Origin: Macrolepiota albuminosa
Lineage: Eukaryota; Basidiomycota; Agaricomycetes; Agaricales; Agaricaceae
DNA: 64,000 bases
Assembly: GCA_027475525.1 (NCBI GenBank)
Contig: JAMWFC010000086.1
Coordinates: 558,001-622,000, forward strand
Direction: 5' to 3'
In this document: positions 11,716-22,824 of the stretch, piece by piece
How positions within the stretch are numbered: the stretch's first letter is position 1
Layout: every line of letters starts with the position of its first letter
The notes under the pieces: model-generated
Databases searched by the model: none
What the model saw: the letters and a program-made list of their open reading frames with translations, nothing else
Told to the model about the DNA's origin: nothing
Made by a program: the position numbers and the translations under genes

Positions 11716-13425
11716 ATGCCTTCACGTTCCCTTGAAAGTCCTTGGCCAGCAAGAACCCCGGCAGCAGAACCTGTTATAACAACGCGGAAACGATCGTTGA
11801 AACGTAGACGTATTCGTGACGATGGTCATGCCAGCACGTCGAAAACGGCGAGGAGACAGGTGGTTGTCGATCAGTCTCAAGTTGGTAAGTTGCGAGTACC
11901 TGGTTCAATCCAAATGCGCAGTACTGAATGGAAACTTGGTAGAACAAGCCTTAACAGACTGTCAACTCCTCTCTGACAACACTGTCATCTCATGCTTTCC
12001 CACCTCTGATACCGTTGTAGCCCAGCATGAGTGGATCTCTTTCGTCTGTTAGTGGCTTCTTCAAGCTTTTGTAGCTCGTTGAAAACTAACTTGACGTCAG
12101 GGAACTCACGTCGACCGGAAATTACACAGGCGAACCTCGTCGACATCTTCCTTTTCCACGGTGATTCTCGGAAACAAATTTTGCACTATCGAGATGTTCG
12201 AAATCCAACAGACCAAGCAGGACGAATAAATACCCAGGTAAATGACACATGGTTCGGTGACAGGGCAACAAACTTTCAAGGCCAAAATATCAGTTACCCA
12301 TTTTATTGGGTTCTTATACCCAGTGGAACAACTATAGGCCCAAACGCAATTGCCCAACCCACATTCACTGCCGTACGTGAGTACAGGTTCATTTGTTTCT
12401 TTTCTCGCTTCTTGGAGTTTCTCTTCCTCCTGTTCGGCTTAGTGCTTTTGAGGGAGGTTGTCTTTAGACATACCCTTCCCACCGCTATATATATAGTGGC
12501 GATTTTATTGGGCTGACTGGGGGTGCCCTACCAAACCTCTCTGGATTCTTACTTTCTGTTTAATGCTTCAATCTTCTTTGACCTCATCGTTGCCTCATCC
12601 GCGAATGCTAATTTTCATTACGTTACAGAAACCACTTTTGCGGATTCTGTCATTGCCTCGATTGCTTCGTCCTCAGCAGCATCGGCATCGTCTGCATCGG
12701 CGGCGTCAGTATCGTCTGCATCTGCCGCTTCGGCCTCTGCCGCCTCCGAGTCTGCCGCATCAGCCGCATCAGCCGCCTCTGAGTCTGCTTCAAGGGCCTT
12801 AGGATCGAATTCACGGTCCAGTGGGACAGCTACTTCTTCATCCACCTCCACAGCCTCTCTTCAACAAGGTTCCTCGGGCAAAGAATTTCCACATTGGGCT
12901 ATTGCCGTAATCGTAGTCTTAGGCTTCTTCGCCATCGTGGCCACATGTATACTCACCTTCCTGATCATGCGCCGCATGCGACGACGTCAGGAGCTTGATT
13001 CGAAACGCAACTCAATGGGTTCCTCATCACCTATGATGGCAAACGCTGGTGGGCCTTCATCACCCCTCCTTGGTGCTGGCGCAGCCGCTGGATCTATCAG
13101 CCACGAACATGCGGTTCGTGATGGAGCAAGCGTGCATGACGGTGCATCAACCATGTCGCGTGCAGGTAGCGCTGGGAACAACGAAGCACCGTTTAGCGGC
13201 GAGGACGCCGCAATCATGGCGGATGCGTTCCGTAAGATGCTACGGAAACCTGACTTTGCGGCGCGCCGAGTGGAGGAGGGTGAGAGTCCTGAAGAAGGCA
13301 AGGAGTCGATTTTAGGTCGTGAGCTCGCAGAGGAGGGTCGGGATATTCGTAGTGTGAAGTCGGAGCGCGGAGTCAGGGTAGAGACTTTGAGTGATGGGGG
13401 CGATACTCCTCAGGATGGGCATTGA
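11716..13425 (+). CDS. Ser/Ala-rich single-pass membrane protein, four exons
   Basis: The splicing is clear: exons 11716-11884, 11943-12047, 12101-12376 and 12629-13425, with introns of 58, 53 and 252 bp, all GT-AG. The first intron has a TACTGAAT branch-like site. The product has 448 residues. The N-terminus is basic (TTRKRSLKRRRIRDD) with no signal peptide. A globular domain follows with paired Cys (LTDCQLL, VISCF) and phrases such as EWISFVWNS, NPTDQAG, VNDTWFG and YPFYWV. Next comes a long Ser/Ala tract, a single hydrophobic helix (about WAIAVIVVLGFFAIVATCIL) with an RRMRRR stop-transfer, and an acidic cytoplasmic-type tail. The topology suggests a reverse-signal-anchored or sensor-like surface protein. 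I recall similar proteins in Agaricomycetes but cannot name the family, and no function is assigned. Confidence 0.8.
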
Positions 13426-16400
13426 TAGCCTAGTTTCAGCCTGGTGCTTGGATTCTTTGGCCGCCACTTCCTTTCCTGTTTCCCTGCTGTGGTTGCTTTG
13501 ATATCCCTCGCCCCTCCATCGACGCGCCAACCCACCAAATCGCCATGTTTGTTTGTCTTGTGTCCATTCATGTCCGCGTCCTTTTCAATCAATCCATTGC
13601 TCCTCATCGACATTCATCTTGGTCAACGTCCCTTCATATATCCTTTTTCGATCGCAACCTTTTTTATATCCCCCTTCTCAGCGGACTCTGATCAGAACAT
13701 ATGTATATATACCTTGGGCTGCCCTTCTCGTTTCCCTCTCTCCATCCTGGCGTTTCCTACTTACCGTAAGTATCGTTGTTGTTTGTCTCTTTTTCGTTCC
13801 GACTACAGATTCTTTTCTTTTCTTGCTTCCCTTCATTTCAATTACCCATTACCCATTATTGCATTCTCATATTGTCCCCCTCCCCTCCCCACCAACTCGA
13901 GTTACAGTGCGCTATACTCGATTCACACTCCTTGGTTTTTTGTTCTTGTCTCCGTAGTCTTCAACAAATAATCTGACACTATATTCAACGATGGGTTACT
14001 ACATATACAAAATGCATAGCCGCCAATTCTCTCCACTTTTTACTGTCCCTTTCCCCTTTTTCTTTCCGCGCCTCCCTACTATATGTATGCAAGCAAGCTT
14101 ATGGTGACCATGCGCTAGGCTCTGGCTACGCTCTGATTTTTTTCGATTGTACCGACCGGGACAGGGAAACCTATACTTAATTTTTTTTTCTACACAATGG
14201 TCTCTGACATACATGTACGGAACGACGCTGTTTTTCTTTCGCGTTGGTTCCTCTGTTTGCGATAATAATGAAGTTCATCCTTTTCCTCTTGACGTTATTC
14301 TGGAAGCGAGCTGTGTAGATTAATAAGGACTTGAACGACTATAGCAATTCGACGAGCCTTTAACGATGGGTCACGGGCCACGGTGTACACAACGGACGTA
14401 GATAAGTTGTTTTTGAGAGTATCAAAGAGAAGATGGTTTAGCTCATGCATCATATATACATCATGGTCCAGGCTCAACAAGTGGGACTGACGTCAGAACA
14501 TTATGACCCAAGTGGTACGATAAGTGATCACTACAGCGCTAACCATTTGAAGACCATGATTGGCTTTACTTTGCCATCATTGACGACGCATTCATCAACG
14601 GCTCAGGCTAAACGGCATAGTTCCCGGGTAAATCCATAAGTCCTTGACGGCGGGTGGCACGATCTTCCGAGGTATACGTTTCTGGTAGTTAAGGATCTGT
14701 CACTTGAGTTGGAGTCAAGGGTATGTTTGGCCGCACGTCTATCTGGTTCGTAGTTGTAAGTTACGCTGGAAGCTCACAAAGGCAAGAGGATGGATGATTC
14801 AGGCAATGGCATGTGGTATGTTCTTCATAACAAGCTCGTCAAAAAGTTTTTAGAACACCTGAAAGAGACTGTGGTCTAGTGACGTTCCAGGCCCAGCGAG
14901 CCAGGGAGTTAGCCTGGCTTATTGGCAATGCCCAGCGGCCGAGACCGCGGGGAATACTCGATCGAGGGCAAGGATAGGTGTGACTTTTAGCTAATTAATC
15001 TTATTGGGACATACTTACTTTGAATGACAGAATTTGACTGAAAGCTGACTGAAGAGTTGAAGTGAGGGCTCTTCAATTTTGCTTTGAACTTGCTCACAGC
15101 TCACCATCACAGGCTCTAGACAACACGCAGAAAGTCTTTGTTTGTGCAAATATAGATCCGTTACATCGAACTATTGACACTCTGCAGAAACTTATACTCT
15201 GCCTGCCAAAAATCATGGCTTGTGACACGCCAAGCCGTAGGCCCGGCAGGCTTTTGGGGTGGCCAAGGGTTGGTTAGTCTTAGCCGGAGCCGGGGAGCCG
15301 GCCAAACCGGGCCGGAATATCCTGTGAAAAACAAAACTTCCGACCCTTCCCCGATTTTCAGCCGGCCATAGACATTGGACTATGTACTTTCGAATGAGAC
15401 CGTCTGGCAAAAACGAATTGTCTACGATAATGCTCATCCTTGATCTTTCCTCAGTTACCAGATAATTCTTCTGCCGTGTGATATGGACTGATTGAAAACG
15501 GATGTCAGGATTCTCTGCCAACGCTACACAAAGTTCTGTCTGACAAAGTTCTGTCTGACTCCGAGACCAAATACTGGATTCCCGACTCACACGTTGTCGT
15601 CACAATTAGAAACACGGTGTTCTCCTTCGGTTTTGTCTGTAAAACTTGGTCTAGAACGTTCGATATCTGTTTTCATCGCATAGGTATCGCCGCCGGCAGA
15701 CTGTCTTGGGTCGACTTCTCCGCTGGCTTGATCTCTACTGCTCAGACGTGGCCTTATAAAATTATGGATCTAGGCAACTCTGAAAACTTTGAGAATCTCT
15801 GGAAGGAGCACGACCTGCGCTTTGCGGAATAAGAGCAGGACGATTTGCTACAGGAGAATCAAATGATTATGGAAAACACTCTCTATGAGTCTAAAGTGTC
15901 TACCCTCTGTTCAAATAGTCAAGTTGCGAGACCTCACAATGTCTGCCATGACGGATCCCGACAAAAATGAGACAGGTAGAGGCTGCAAGAGACAAGTTCC
16001 ATAGAACAAGACCTTTCTGTACGATGAGTGTCTAGTTCATTGGTAAAAACTGGATACCGCTCTTGGTTCTCGATGTCAAATGTTCAGAAGGAGACAACGC
16101 GTGAGTATCAACCTTTTCCAAGTCACACTGAATTTTTGGAAACCAAAGTAAGGTATTGTTTACGACAGTGTTTCATCTTTCATCATTTGACACAACTCTC
16201 ATCATCTTCGAGCCAGAGACTTCCCTTTTCCAGATTGAAACCTTTTCCTCAACTCTAGTAACCTCAACGCAGTTCAACTGCCTCGGTTTGCTTCGCACTT
16301 CTAACACTTAAGCCGTGTACGTCTTAATAGGCTATCAAATAATTACCTGTACTCTTCTTTGACCTCGATCGCTCCTACCCATGACCCACCTTTATATTGC

Positions 16401-19400
16401 GCGATGTCCTATTATTCGACAAGTTGCGACGGGACCGCTGGCCTTTGATGCAGTCCTCCCACAAACAATCAGACTGTTTTACACTTTTCTCTTAATAGCA
16501 AGGTTGTGCCTGTCTTATTCCTCGATACCCGATCGATCTTCAGTTTCTTCCACAGATTTGTTGTAAATTGCAGAGAAATATCTTCTACCACTGGAAAATT
16601 GTACTTGGGCTCATTACGCCTATAGTGGTGTCACCAAATTCCTTGGAAGGCAATAGTTTGTAGTAAGGCATATTGCAAAAAAAGACGAGGTGTTCAACAC
16701 CTGTGTGCACGTGGATAATATCATTATTTAAGCTCAACTTCGCGGTGACTAATATGGGGTTTGCATCCCTTCAATATTCAAGGGTGCAAGTCCCATGAGT
16801 TGATAAGCCCCGCCTTACAGTCTCGCTCATCCAATCGCGATCGCGTGTGGTATAAATGTACGTTTAAAGCCCCTCGAAAGCCTCTCAATTTTCCAGTTGC
16901 TCTTTCATCTTTCGAACGGTGTTTTTGTCCTATTTGGAGCGACTGCAGTTGATTCGCTAGCTTGCCGCGACCAGCCTTTTTCGATCACCACATGGATGAC
17001 TCAAGAAAATGGGGAATGGAGCATGTTGTTGAGAGAAGAATTCAAAGAGCCTTTCACATAATTATTAGTTCTGGGGTGTTCCGGGTCGGAAATATTGGGG
17101 TGCTCACACTAAAACTCACCAAAAGGCTCACTCACACGCCGCCTTCTCCGTCGTGCGGATATAGCGCTTAGGAAAGTGATAACAAAACTGAACAGTTGAC
17201 CAACGCAAGAAACACTGTTAGGCTGAGTAATTCGGACGAAACTTCCACGCTTGACAAAAGGCCATGACCAATTGCAGTAAGGTTTATTATCTTATTATGA
17301 GGGCGTGTGAGCGCCAATTACCTATTGTTCCTTTTCAGGTATTTGTTTTAGATGTAGGCGCACTCGGTTGTACAGCTGGTGCCTGATCAGATCATTGCCG
17401 TTGGACCCGTCCTCAGCTTCTGATAGCCTTGAACAAGGGAATGAAAATTTAAATGTAGGCGGTAAGCAGGACGTGACCATGTACATGAGGGTTTGCGTTT
17501 CAGTATGGGGGTCCTCACCGGATGCTGACGGAGATGAGTAGAATCTCGTCATGTTTCTCTAAGGTTCAAGAAGTAAGACCTTGAATTGTACATACATCAT
17601 GATCAGATAGGGATTGGTATGTGGTGGGGTGGAGGGGAAGAAGTAGACCGGTTAGCTGAATGAAACGAAAACATCATTTCTTGTTCAAGGTTGCTTCTTA
17701 TTCTGTTTTGCCGCGAAATTTTACTTCCATGTGCCCTCCCGAGTTTGTGCCGGACATATCAAGAGCAATAACAAGGACAGACAAATCACAAAGTTTAATC
17801 ATGCACCGAGAGGGGGCATACACCAACCGCAGAAAGTGCGCTGTACGACAAAACATGGAGCAGAAGACGGAAGCAAATGCCAGCCATCAACCTTATCACT
17901 GTGGTTGATGAAAAGCTAAAGCGTGGACGTCTTGAGAAGATTGAAATCGTATCATATCCAAAAGGCAGGCTACCCGCAGATGGAAAGAGTCCCAACAAGG
18001 CCAGGCCGTCCTAGATCATGCGTTTATAGTCCATCATACTAAGCGTGAGTCGCATGTCTTTACGATCCATCAGCCGTTAGCCCATAACCTCATTAGAAGG
18101 GCAGTTGATCGAAAGTTGATCATGTCGGGAGAAATACAAGAATAAGGTCAGAGTACAAAGCCCATTATTGTTTACAATAGCGGGTTGGAGTACTTATGCC
18201 TGATTGGGAAATAGTACGTTGCTTCGCTTGAGGGCGTGGAGTGAAGTGGGGCCAGAAGCACTGGACAATTTCAAAAACTACGGCTGTCCCAAGATAGTGG
18301 TCATAAATAGTATTGATTTTTCCGAGAGCTTGGTCAAGTGGGAGTAAAGGGTGATCCAGAAGGAAAAGATGTCTTGATGCTTCAACACACAAATACACTG
18401 TGTGTTCAATAAGATCAGAAGGGTTGAGTGGACAGGGAAGAGTTGGATTGGAATCGCGAGAACGGAGACAGATGTTAGTACAAATGTAAGTCTATGATAA
18501 TCAATGGTTCCTGAGGTGTACACTAGTGTCTTTCTTCCTATTACATATGACGTTGACAGTATGACTGGATGTGTGAAGTAACAAAATTTCGTACTGGCCG
18601 CACTCCCCAGCCTCTCCTGCCGAGAGAATCAATCTCCTGGAAGTTTGCATAAGATTAATGGGTATCGATTTGCATGAGGGTGTAATGAGTACTTTGTCTT
18701 TACAGGGGTTGGCCAAGGCAGTCCTGATTATTACGATTTACGGCAAACTTTTGAATGACATAAAAGCTTTACTTCACTTGAATGAGACATGACTGGTATG
18801 TCCTGTCATGAGAACGTATTGACGTCGACTGAGAGGTGTAAGTCGGAGCAAGAACGGACAGCTTCAGGGAGTACTAGGACAAATCTGTCCAACTTGTCGA
18901 ACTGTCCAGGAAGCGATAACATAAGAGAGCGTACAGGGCCATCTTTTTTTTTGATTTCATCTGGCGATCGAGTTTCTATAGTTCAGTACTGCAGCCTCAA
19001 CACGGACTGTCGGCTAATATCCGTGAATCTGTGGGTTTCATTGAGCAGAATTACGTCGGATGATGAATGAAAGAGCTCCAGGTCAAGAATAAAAGACTGT
19101 CTATACGGGAGGCTCGAAATGACAAGCTGAAAGAATGATGAGGGAGTTGCCAAGTTATGATCTGATCTAGAGTCCGCCACAACGTGGTTCCGAGTTTGAT
19201 CGGCCCTGTTTGCACCCCTTGTACCTGATCTCAAACAATCATCACTACACTCATTTGGCTCGGACCTCCTCTTTGAGAACGTGAAGCGTCGATTCGTGAG
19301 AGGACCTCGTGTAAGAAACATTCTCTCAGAATCTCTCGGTAAGCAGATGCGGCGAATCTGCACTTTGGTATAATTTTACAACACCCCTGTAGCCGTTTTC

Positions 19401-19484
19401 CTACTTAAACCCGTGCTATAATGAAAGTTGCTCGACAGAGCTGCTGACCCCAGAGTTGTAACGATTCCACTACCCTGTTCAGCT
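13426..19484. other. Long stretch without a recognised gene
   Basis: After the membrane-protein stop there is a pyrimidine-rich stretch (13490-13960) and then mixed sequence with only short frames, none resembling a known protein. A promoter-like cluster occurs at 16762-16856 (listed separately). Blocks near 15225-15370 are rich in GGCCCGGCAGG-like motifs that recur loosely at 22560-22720 and may be dispersed repeat fragments. Short or lineage-specific genes may be missed here. Confidence 0.4.
16762..16856 (+). promoter_or_regulatory. Promoter-like cluster: near-palindrome, CCAAT and TATA boxes
   Basis: A near-perfect palindrome at 16762-16788 (tgcatccctt...aagggtgca, one base missing from one arm) is followed by CCAAT at 16831-16835 and TATAAA at 16851-16856. 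The order and spacing fit a fungal core promoter firing to the right. The only downstream frame is a 60-codon one from ATG 16992, which I do not recognise. A non-coding or very short product is possible. Confidence 0.25.
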
Positions 19485-20077
19485 ATGATTCGCTTCGAGA
19501 ATATGCCTGTCGAGGTCATGCAGGCGATATGCACGCCGATGCACCAAATCTCGCCGCCTCAAGGATCACTACCTGGTATGCTTTACCTTGGATCCTTATC
19601 TGCAGTCCAGGACAGGGATCTCCTCGCTCATCACGGAATTTCGCATCTCGTACAAGTCCTCGATGCATCATGGATACCTGTTTCTGAAAAAGATGGTTTC
19701 AATTGTCATCGGATACAAATTCATGACCAGACCACCGTCGACCTGAAACCCCATCTTGAAGCTGCATGCAACTACATTGACCGAGCACTTCGGAATGGTA
19801 GAAATGTCCTTGTTCACTGCCAACAGGTTAGTTTTGGACGATCGACTACATCATTTTCTGATATTTCTTCGTCATACCTTTTTAGGGCATCTCACGAAGT
19901 CCGGCTATTGTCATCGCGTATCTCATTCGAAATCACGGAATGTCGTATGACAATGCTTTGACATATGTAAAACGAAAACGGGCTTGCGTCCAGCCCAATC
20001 CTGGATTTGTTGCCGCGCTAAGGGAATGGGAAGCGGACTGGCGTCGGCCTTCCGCCCCACGCCGCTTCACCACGTAG
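19485..20077 (+). CDS. Small dual-specificity protein phosphatase
   Basis: It removes phosphate from phospho-Tyr and phospho-Ser/Thr of proteins through a cysteine-phosphate intermediate. Two exons, 19485-19826 and 19886-20077, are joined across a 59-bp GT-AG intron that splits the active-site loop and give 177 residues. Joined, the loop reads VHCQQGISRSPAIV, the HC-x5-R signature with a following Ser. Upstream are the family phrases LPGMLYLGSLSAVQD and LLAHHGISHLVQVLD, and downstream AYLIRNHGMSYDNAL. The general-acid Asp is probably in IQIHDQTT. The size fits a stand-alone catalytic domain with no targeting or docking module. The start chosen is the first ATG in frame; a second Met 6 codons later is possible. 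The natural substrate cannot be inferred. Confidence 0.9.
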
Positions 20078-21313
20078 GACGCTGGTGAGCACCATAATCT
20101 CAGACATGCGGTTGACGACGACGGTGACGTCAGACAGCTTGGGCGCGGCTATAGCATCTGTTCCTGCCTAAATTTTCACCCGTCTGCCACTTATCTTCCA
20201 TTGGACTTACTCCATTCAATCACGTATCATGGATTTTCTATACCTTCAGATTTTTTGGGTTGGGATTCATACCGGCGTCGTCATCGCGAGGGCGTCGCTA
20301 TACTGCATACCTCTTAGGATTGGATATTTATTTGCGCCGTTATGATAGAAACGCGAGACGTCGCCGTACTTATAGTTATCGTTGTTGTAGTAATCATGCT
20401 CGCTTTAGTTTGTTGTAGCCAAATGAACGATTAGGTTCAAATGCTGGGATTTATGGTCTAGCTTGAGAGTCCACAGGTCGAAGGTTCTTTGATGCATTGA
20501 GTTGACACATTGACTCAGTACTTTAAAAAATGGTGGCTCGCACGGTAGTAAAGGATTTAGGAGATTTTCAATCCTCAGAGACTCGGAATGAGTCAATAGT
20601 TAATTTACGGCAAGTGATTATGGAGAAAGTTTGCATTACACCCGTCACAAGCATAAGACTTTCATAACCGGAATGTAATGAATCTTTAATCAGATATCAT
20701 CCAGATATAACCAGCAGTATATGAACACTGAGTACTGAGGGACTCCTCTTTGTCAAAAGAAGATGTCTAAGATAATTTAAGATTGAATCACGTGTATCCC
20801 GCTTACTCACGTCATACTAACGTGACTTCAGCGACACGTGATTAATAAAAGAAATTTTTCTTTCATTTTTTCTTCATTCCTTTGCCCGTAATACCCGCTT
20901 CCGAGCCTCTCGTCGGGTTCAATCCAGCGCTGATCTGCACTGAAGGTTCACAAATTTGATTCTTCATGCGTCCATTGCTGTGCATGACTGTATTTTTTCC
21001 ACGAAAATAATTTTTCAATATCTGGTTTGAACACGCGCCACAATACGCTGGTTTTGATAGCCGCGGAGTTGTTCAGAGTGTTTTTTGAGCTGCTTGAAAT
21101 CTAGGAGGTTGAGGAATATAGAGTTAAAAGGCGCATTCGAATTCCGCTCAGTGCTCAAAGTTCACAACCGAGAGAGTGAGCGATGCGCACTGCCACGATC
21201 ATGATCGACGAATGTTTTTGACGGATTGAAAAACGGGCGCGATCAGCGCTTCCCGCACCCGCGTCGGTCCAGCGTTGAAAAAAAAAGACTGGCTTAGACG
21301 CTTCAGTCCGTGG
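20078..21313. other. Intergenic region upstream of the AA9 gene
   Basis: No gene was found. Two CACGTG E-box motifs lie at about 20790 and 20837, on either side of a CACGTCATACTAACGTGAC stretch. They could be regulatory sites for the LPMO gene, although they lie about 600 bp from its start. Confidence 0.4.
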
Positions 21314-21320
21314 TATAAAA
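21314..21320 (+). promoter_or_regulatory. TATA box of the AA9 gene
   Basis: TATAAAA lies 91 bp upstream of the start codon at 21411, in GC-rich surroundings, and is followed by a CT-rich leader. This is the usual layout of a strongly expressed secreted fungal enzyme. Confidence 0.6.
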
Positions 21321-21410
21321 GGATGATTGGTCTCTCTCCAGTCGTCCATCAACAACCTTCTATCTCTATATCTATTCCTTCCTTTCGAAGACATTCTCTC
21401 TTTATCTATA

Positions 21411-22282
21411 ATGAAGTTTACAACTTCCTTCTTCGGCCTCGCTGCCATCGCCCACACCGCTTCTGCTCATTGTAAGTTCTCGAACTTGACTGATTTATTA
21501 TGATTTGCTAAATAACTGGAAGACATGTTCACTACCCTCGTACACGGCACCGAAGGCTCAACTGCCGCCGTCCGCCAGGCGCAAAATAACTCGCCAGTCA
21601 GGCCCGTCACCTCCCTGGATATGAGGTGCAACACCAATGCTATTCCTGCCAAGGAAACGATCACCGTCTCTGCTGGTGATACCGTGGGCTTCAGGCTCTC
21701 CGCCGCAATTTTCCATCAGGGCCCTGCTTCTATCTACCTCGGCAAGGCACCCGGAAACGCCGCTGACTGGGATGGCAGTGGTGAGAACTGGTTCAAGGTA
21801 TGTCTTGTATCCTTTATACAACTGAGTGTTCGTCACTGACTTTGTGGTGCAGATCGCTGAGTGGGGCGCAACATATAAGCCCTTCACCTTCACCGACTTG
21901 GGTAAAACTGAGTTGACAACTACCATCCCCAAGGACACGCCCTCTGGCCAGGTACGCTCCTACAGGTTCTCTGACCTCTATTCTGTGCTCACTTATCTGT
22001 GATTAGTACCTCGTTCGTGCTGAACAAACTGCCCTACACGTTCTCCCTCCAGAATTCTATGTGGGCTGCGCCCAAATCAACGTCGTCAACGGAGGCTCTG
22101 GTAACCCACCCAAGGTCTCCATCCCTGGCCACATCAGCCCTAACGGTTAGATTTCTTTCCCTCTTCATCTCGGTGGCGCATATTAATCAGACCTTCTAGA
22201 CCCTAGTATCAACGTTGACATCTACCAAGTTCCTTCCCCCACTTCGTACAAGGTCCCTGGCCCTGCCGTCTGGCGCGGATAG
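21411..22282 (+). CDS. Lytic polysaccharide monooxygenase, family AA9
   Basis: It is a secreted copper enzyme that oxidatively cleaves cellulose or related glucans. Five exons (21411-21471, 21523-21797, 21853-21951, 22007-22145, 22200-22282) with four GT-AG introns encode 218 residues. The signal peptide MKFTTSFFGLAAIAHTASA ends just before His, which becomes the N-terminal copper ligand of the mature protein (HYMFTTLV). The second copper His is in FHQGPASIYLGK. A family C-terminal core is present (YLVRAEQTALH, FYVGCAQINVVNGG, and the ending VPGPAVWRG). There is no linker or CBM1, so it is a single-domain form. Two details are unusual. The segment between the ALH histidine and FY is very short, and the residue two before the axial Tyr is Glu (PPEFY) where Gln is usual. 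It lies near a GMC oxidoreductase gene that could supply H2O2. Confidence 0.92.
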
Positions 22283-22824
22283 GTTCAAATCTACCTTTGG
22301 TACATTAATTGATTATTTGTAATCTCCTCTTAATTGTATATCCCTTATATGTACTGTACACCTCCCTAATAATCATCTATTCCCACTTAGCTTTGGTTCC
22401 ACTTATGAAGAAACCCAGCAAAATCCTTCGACATTCTCAATTATTTCTTCTTTTGGAGTTCACAGTTGCGAAACAAGATCGTGTTAGTGATAACTGCTCA
22501 TCCGCTACTAAGTATAGGAATTTCTTTCTAGTTCGAAAGTGACGCCCCCATCCATCTTCAGATTCCTACCTATACCCAGGCCTAGCCTGCACAAGAGCTT
22601 TGAGCTCGGCCCAATGCCTTGGAAAGCCCTATCCCCTCTGAGCCTGGCCCAATGAACCGAATCGGGCTTTGCAAATAACTGATATCAGAGTACTTGGGCC
22701 CGAGTAGACCCGGTAGGCTGCGCTGATGGCTTCATCAAAGGTCTTTCATATTTATGTAAATATGTAACATTGATGTAACATTGTACAAGATAAAATCAGA
22801 GGACCCGATGGCAGTACCATATGA
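22283..22824. other. Intergenic region between convergent AA9 and GMC genes
   Basis: This holds the 3' regions of two convergent genes. A block at 22570-22720 repeats GAGC[TC][CT]GGCCCAATG-like words and is rich in GGGCC motifs, probably a dispersed repeat fragment. No frame was recognised. Confidence 0.5.

Noticed and set aside
11885..11942. Frameshift near 11885 in the Ser/Ala-rich membrane protein.
   Set aside because: A 58-bp GT-AG intron with a TACTGAAT branch-like site explains the change of frame and gives a continuous product.
12618..12851. Minus-strand acidic Ala/Glu/Asp-rich frame.
   Set aside because: It is the antisense shadow of the Ser/Ala-codon tract of the membrane-protein gene.
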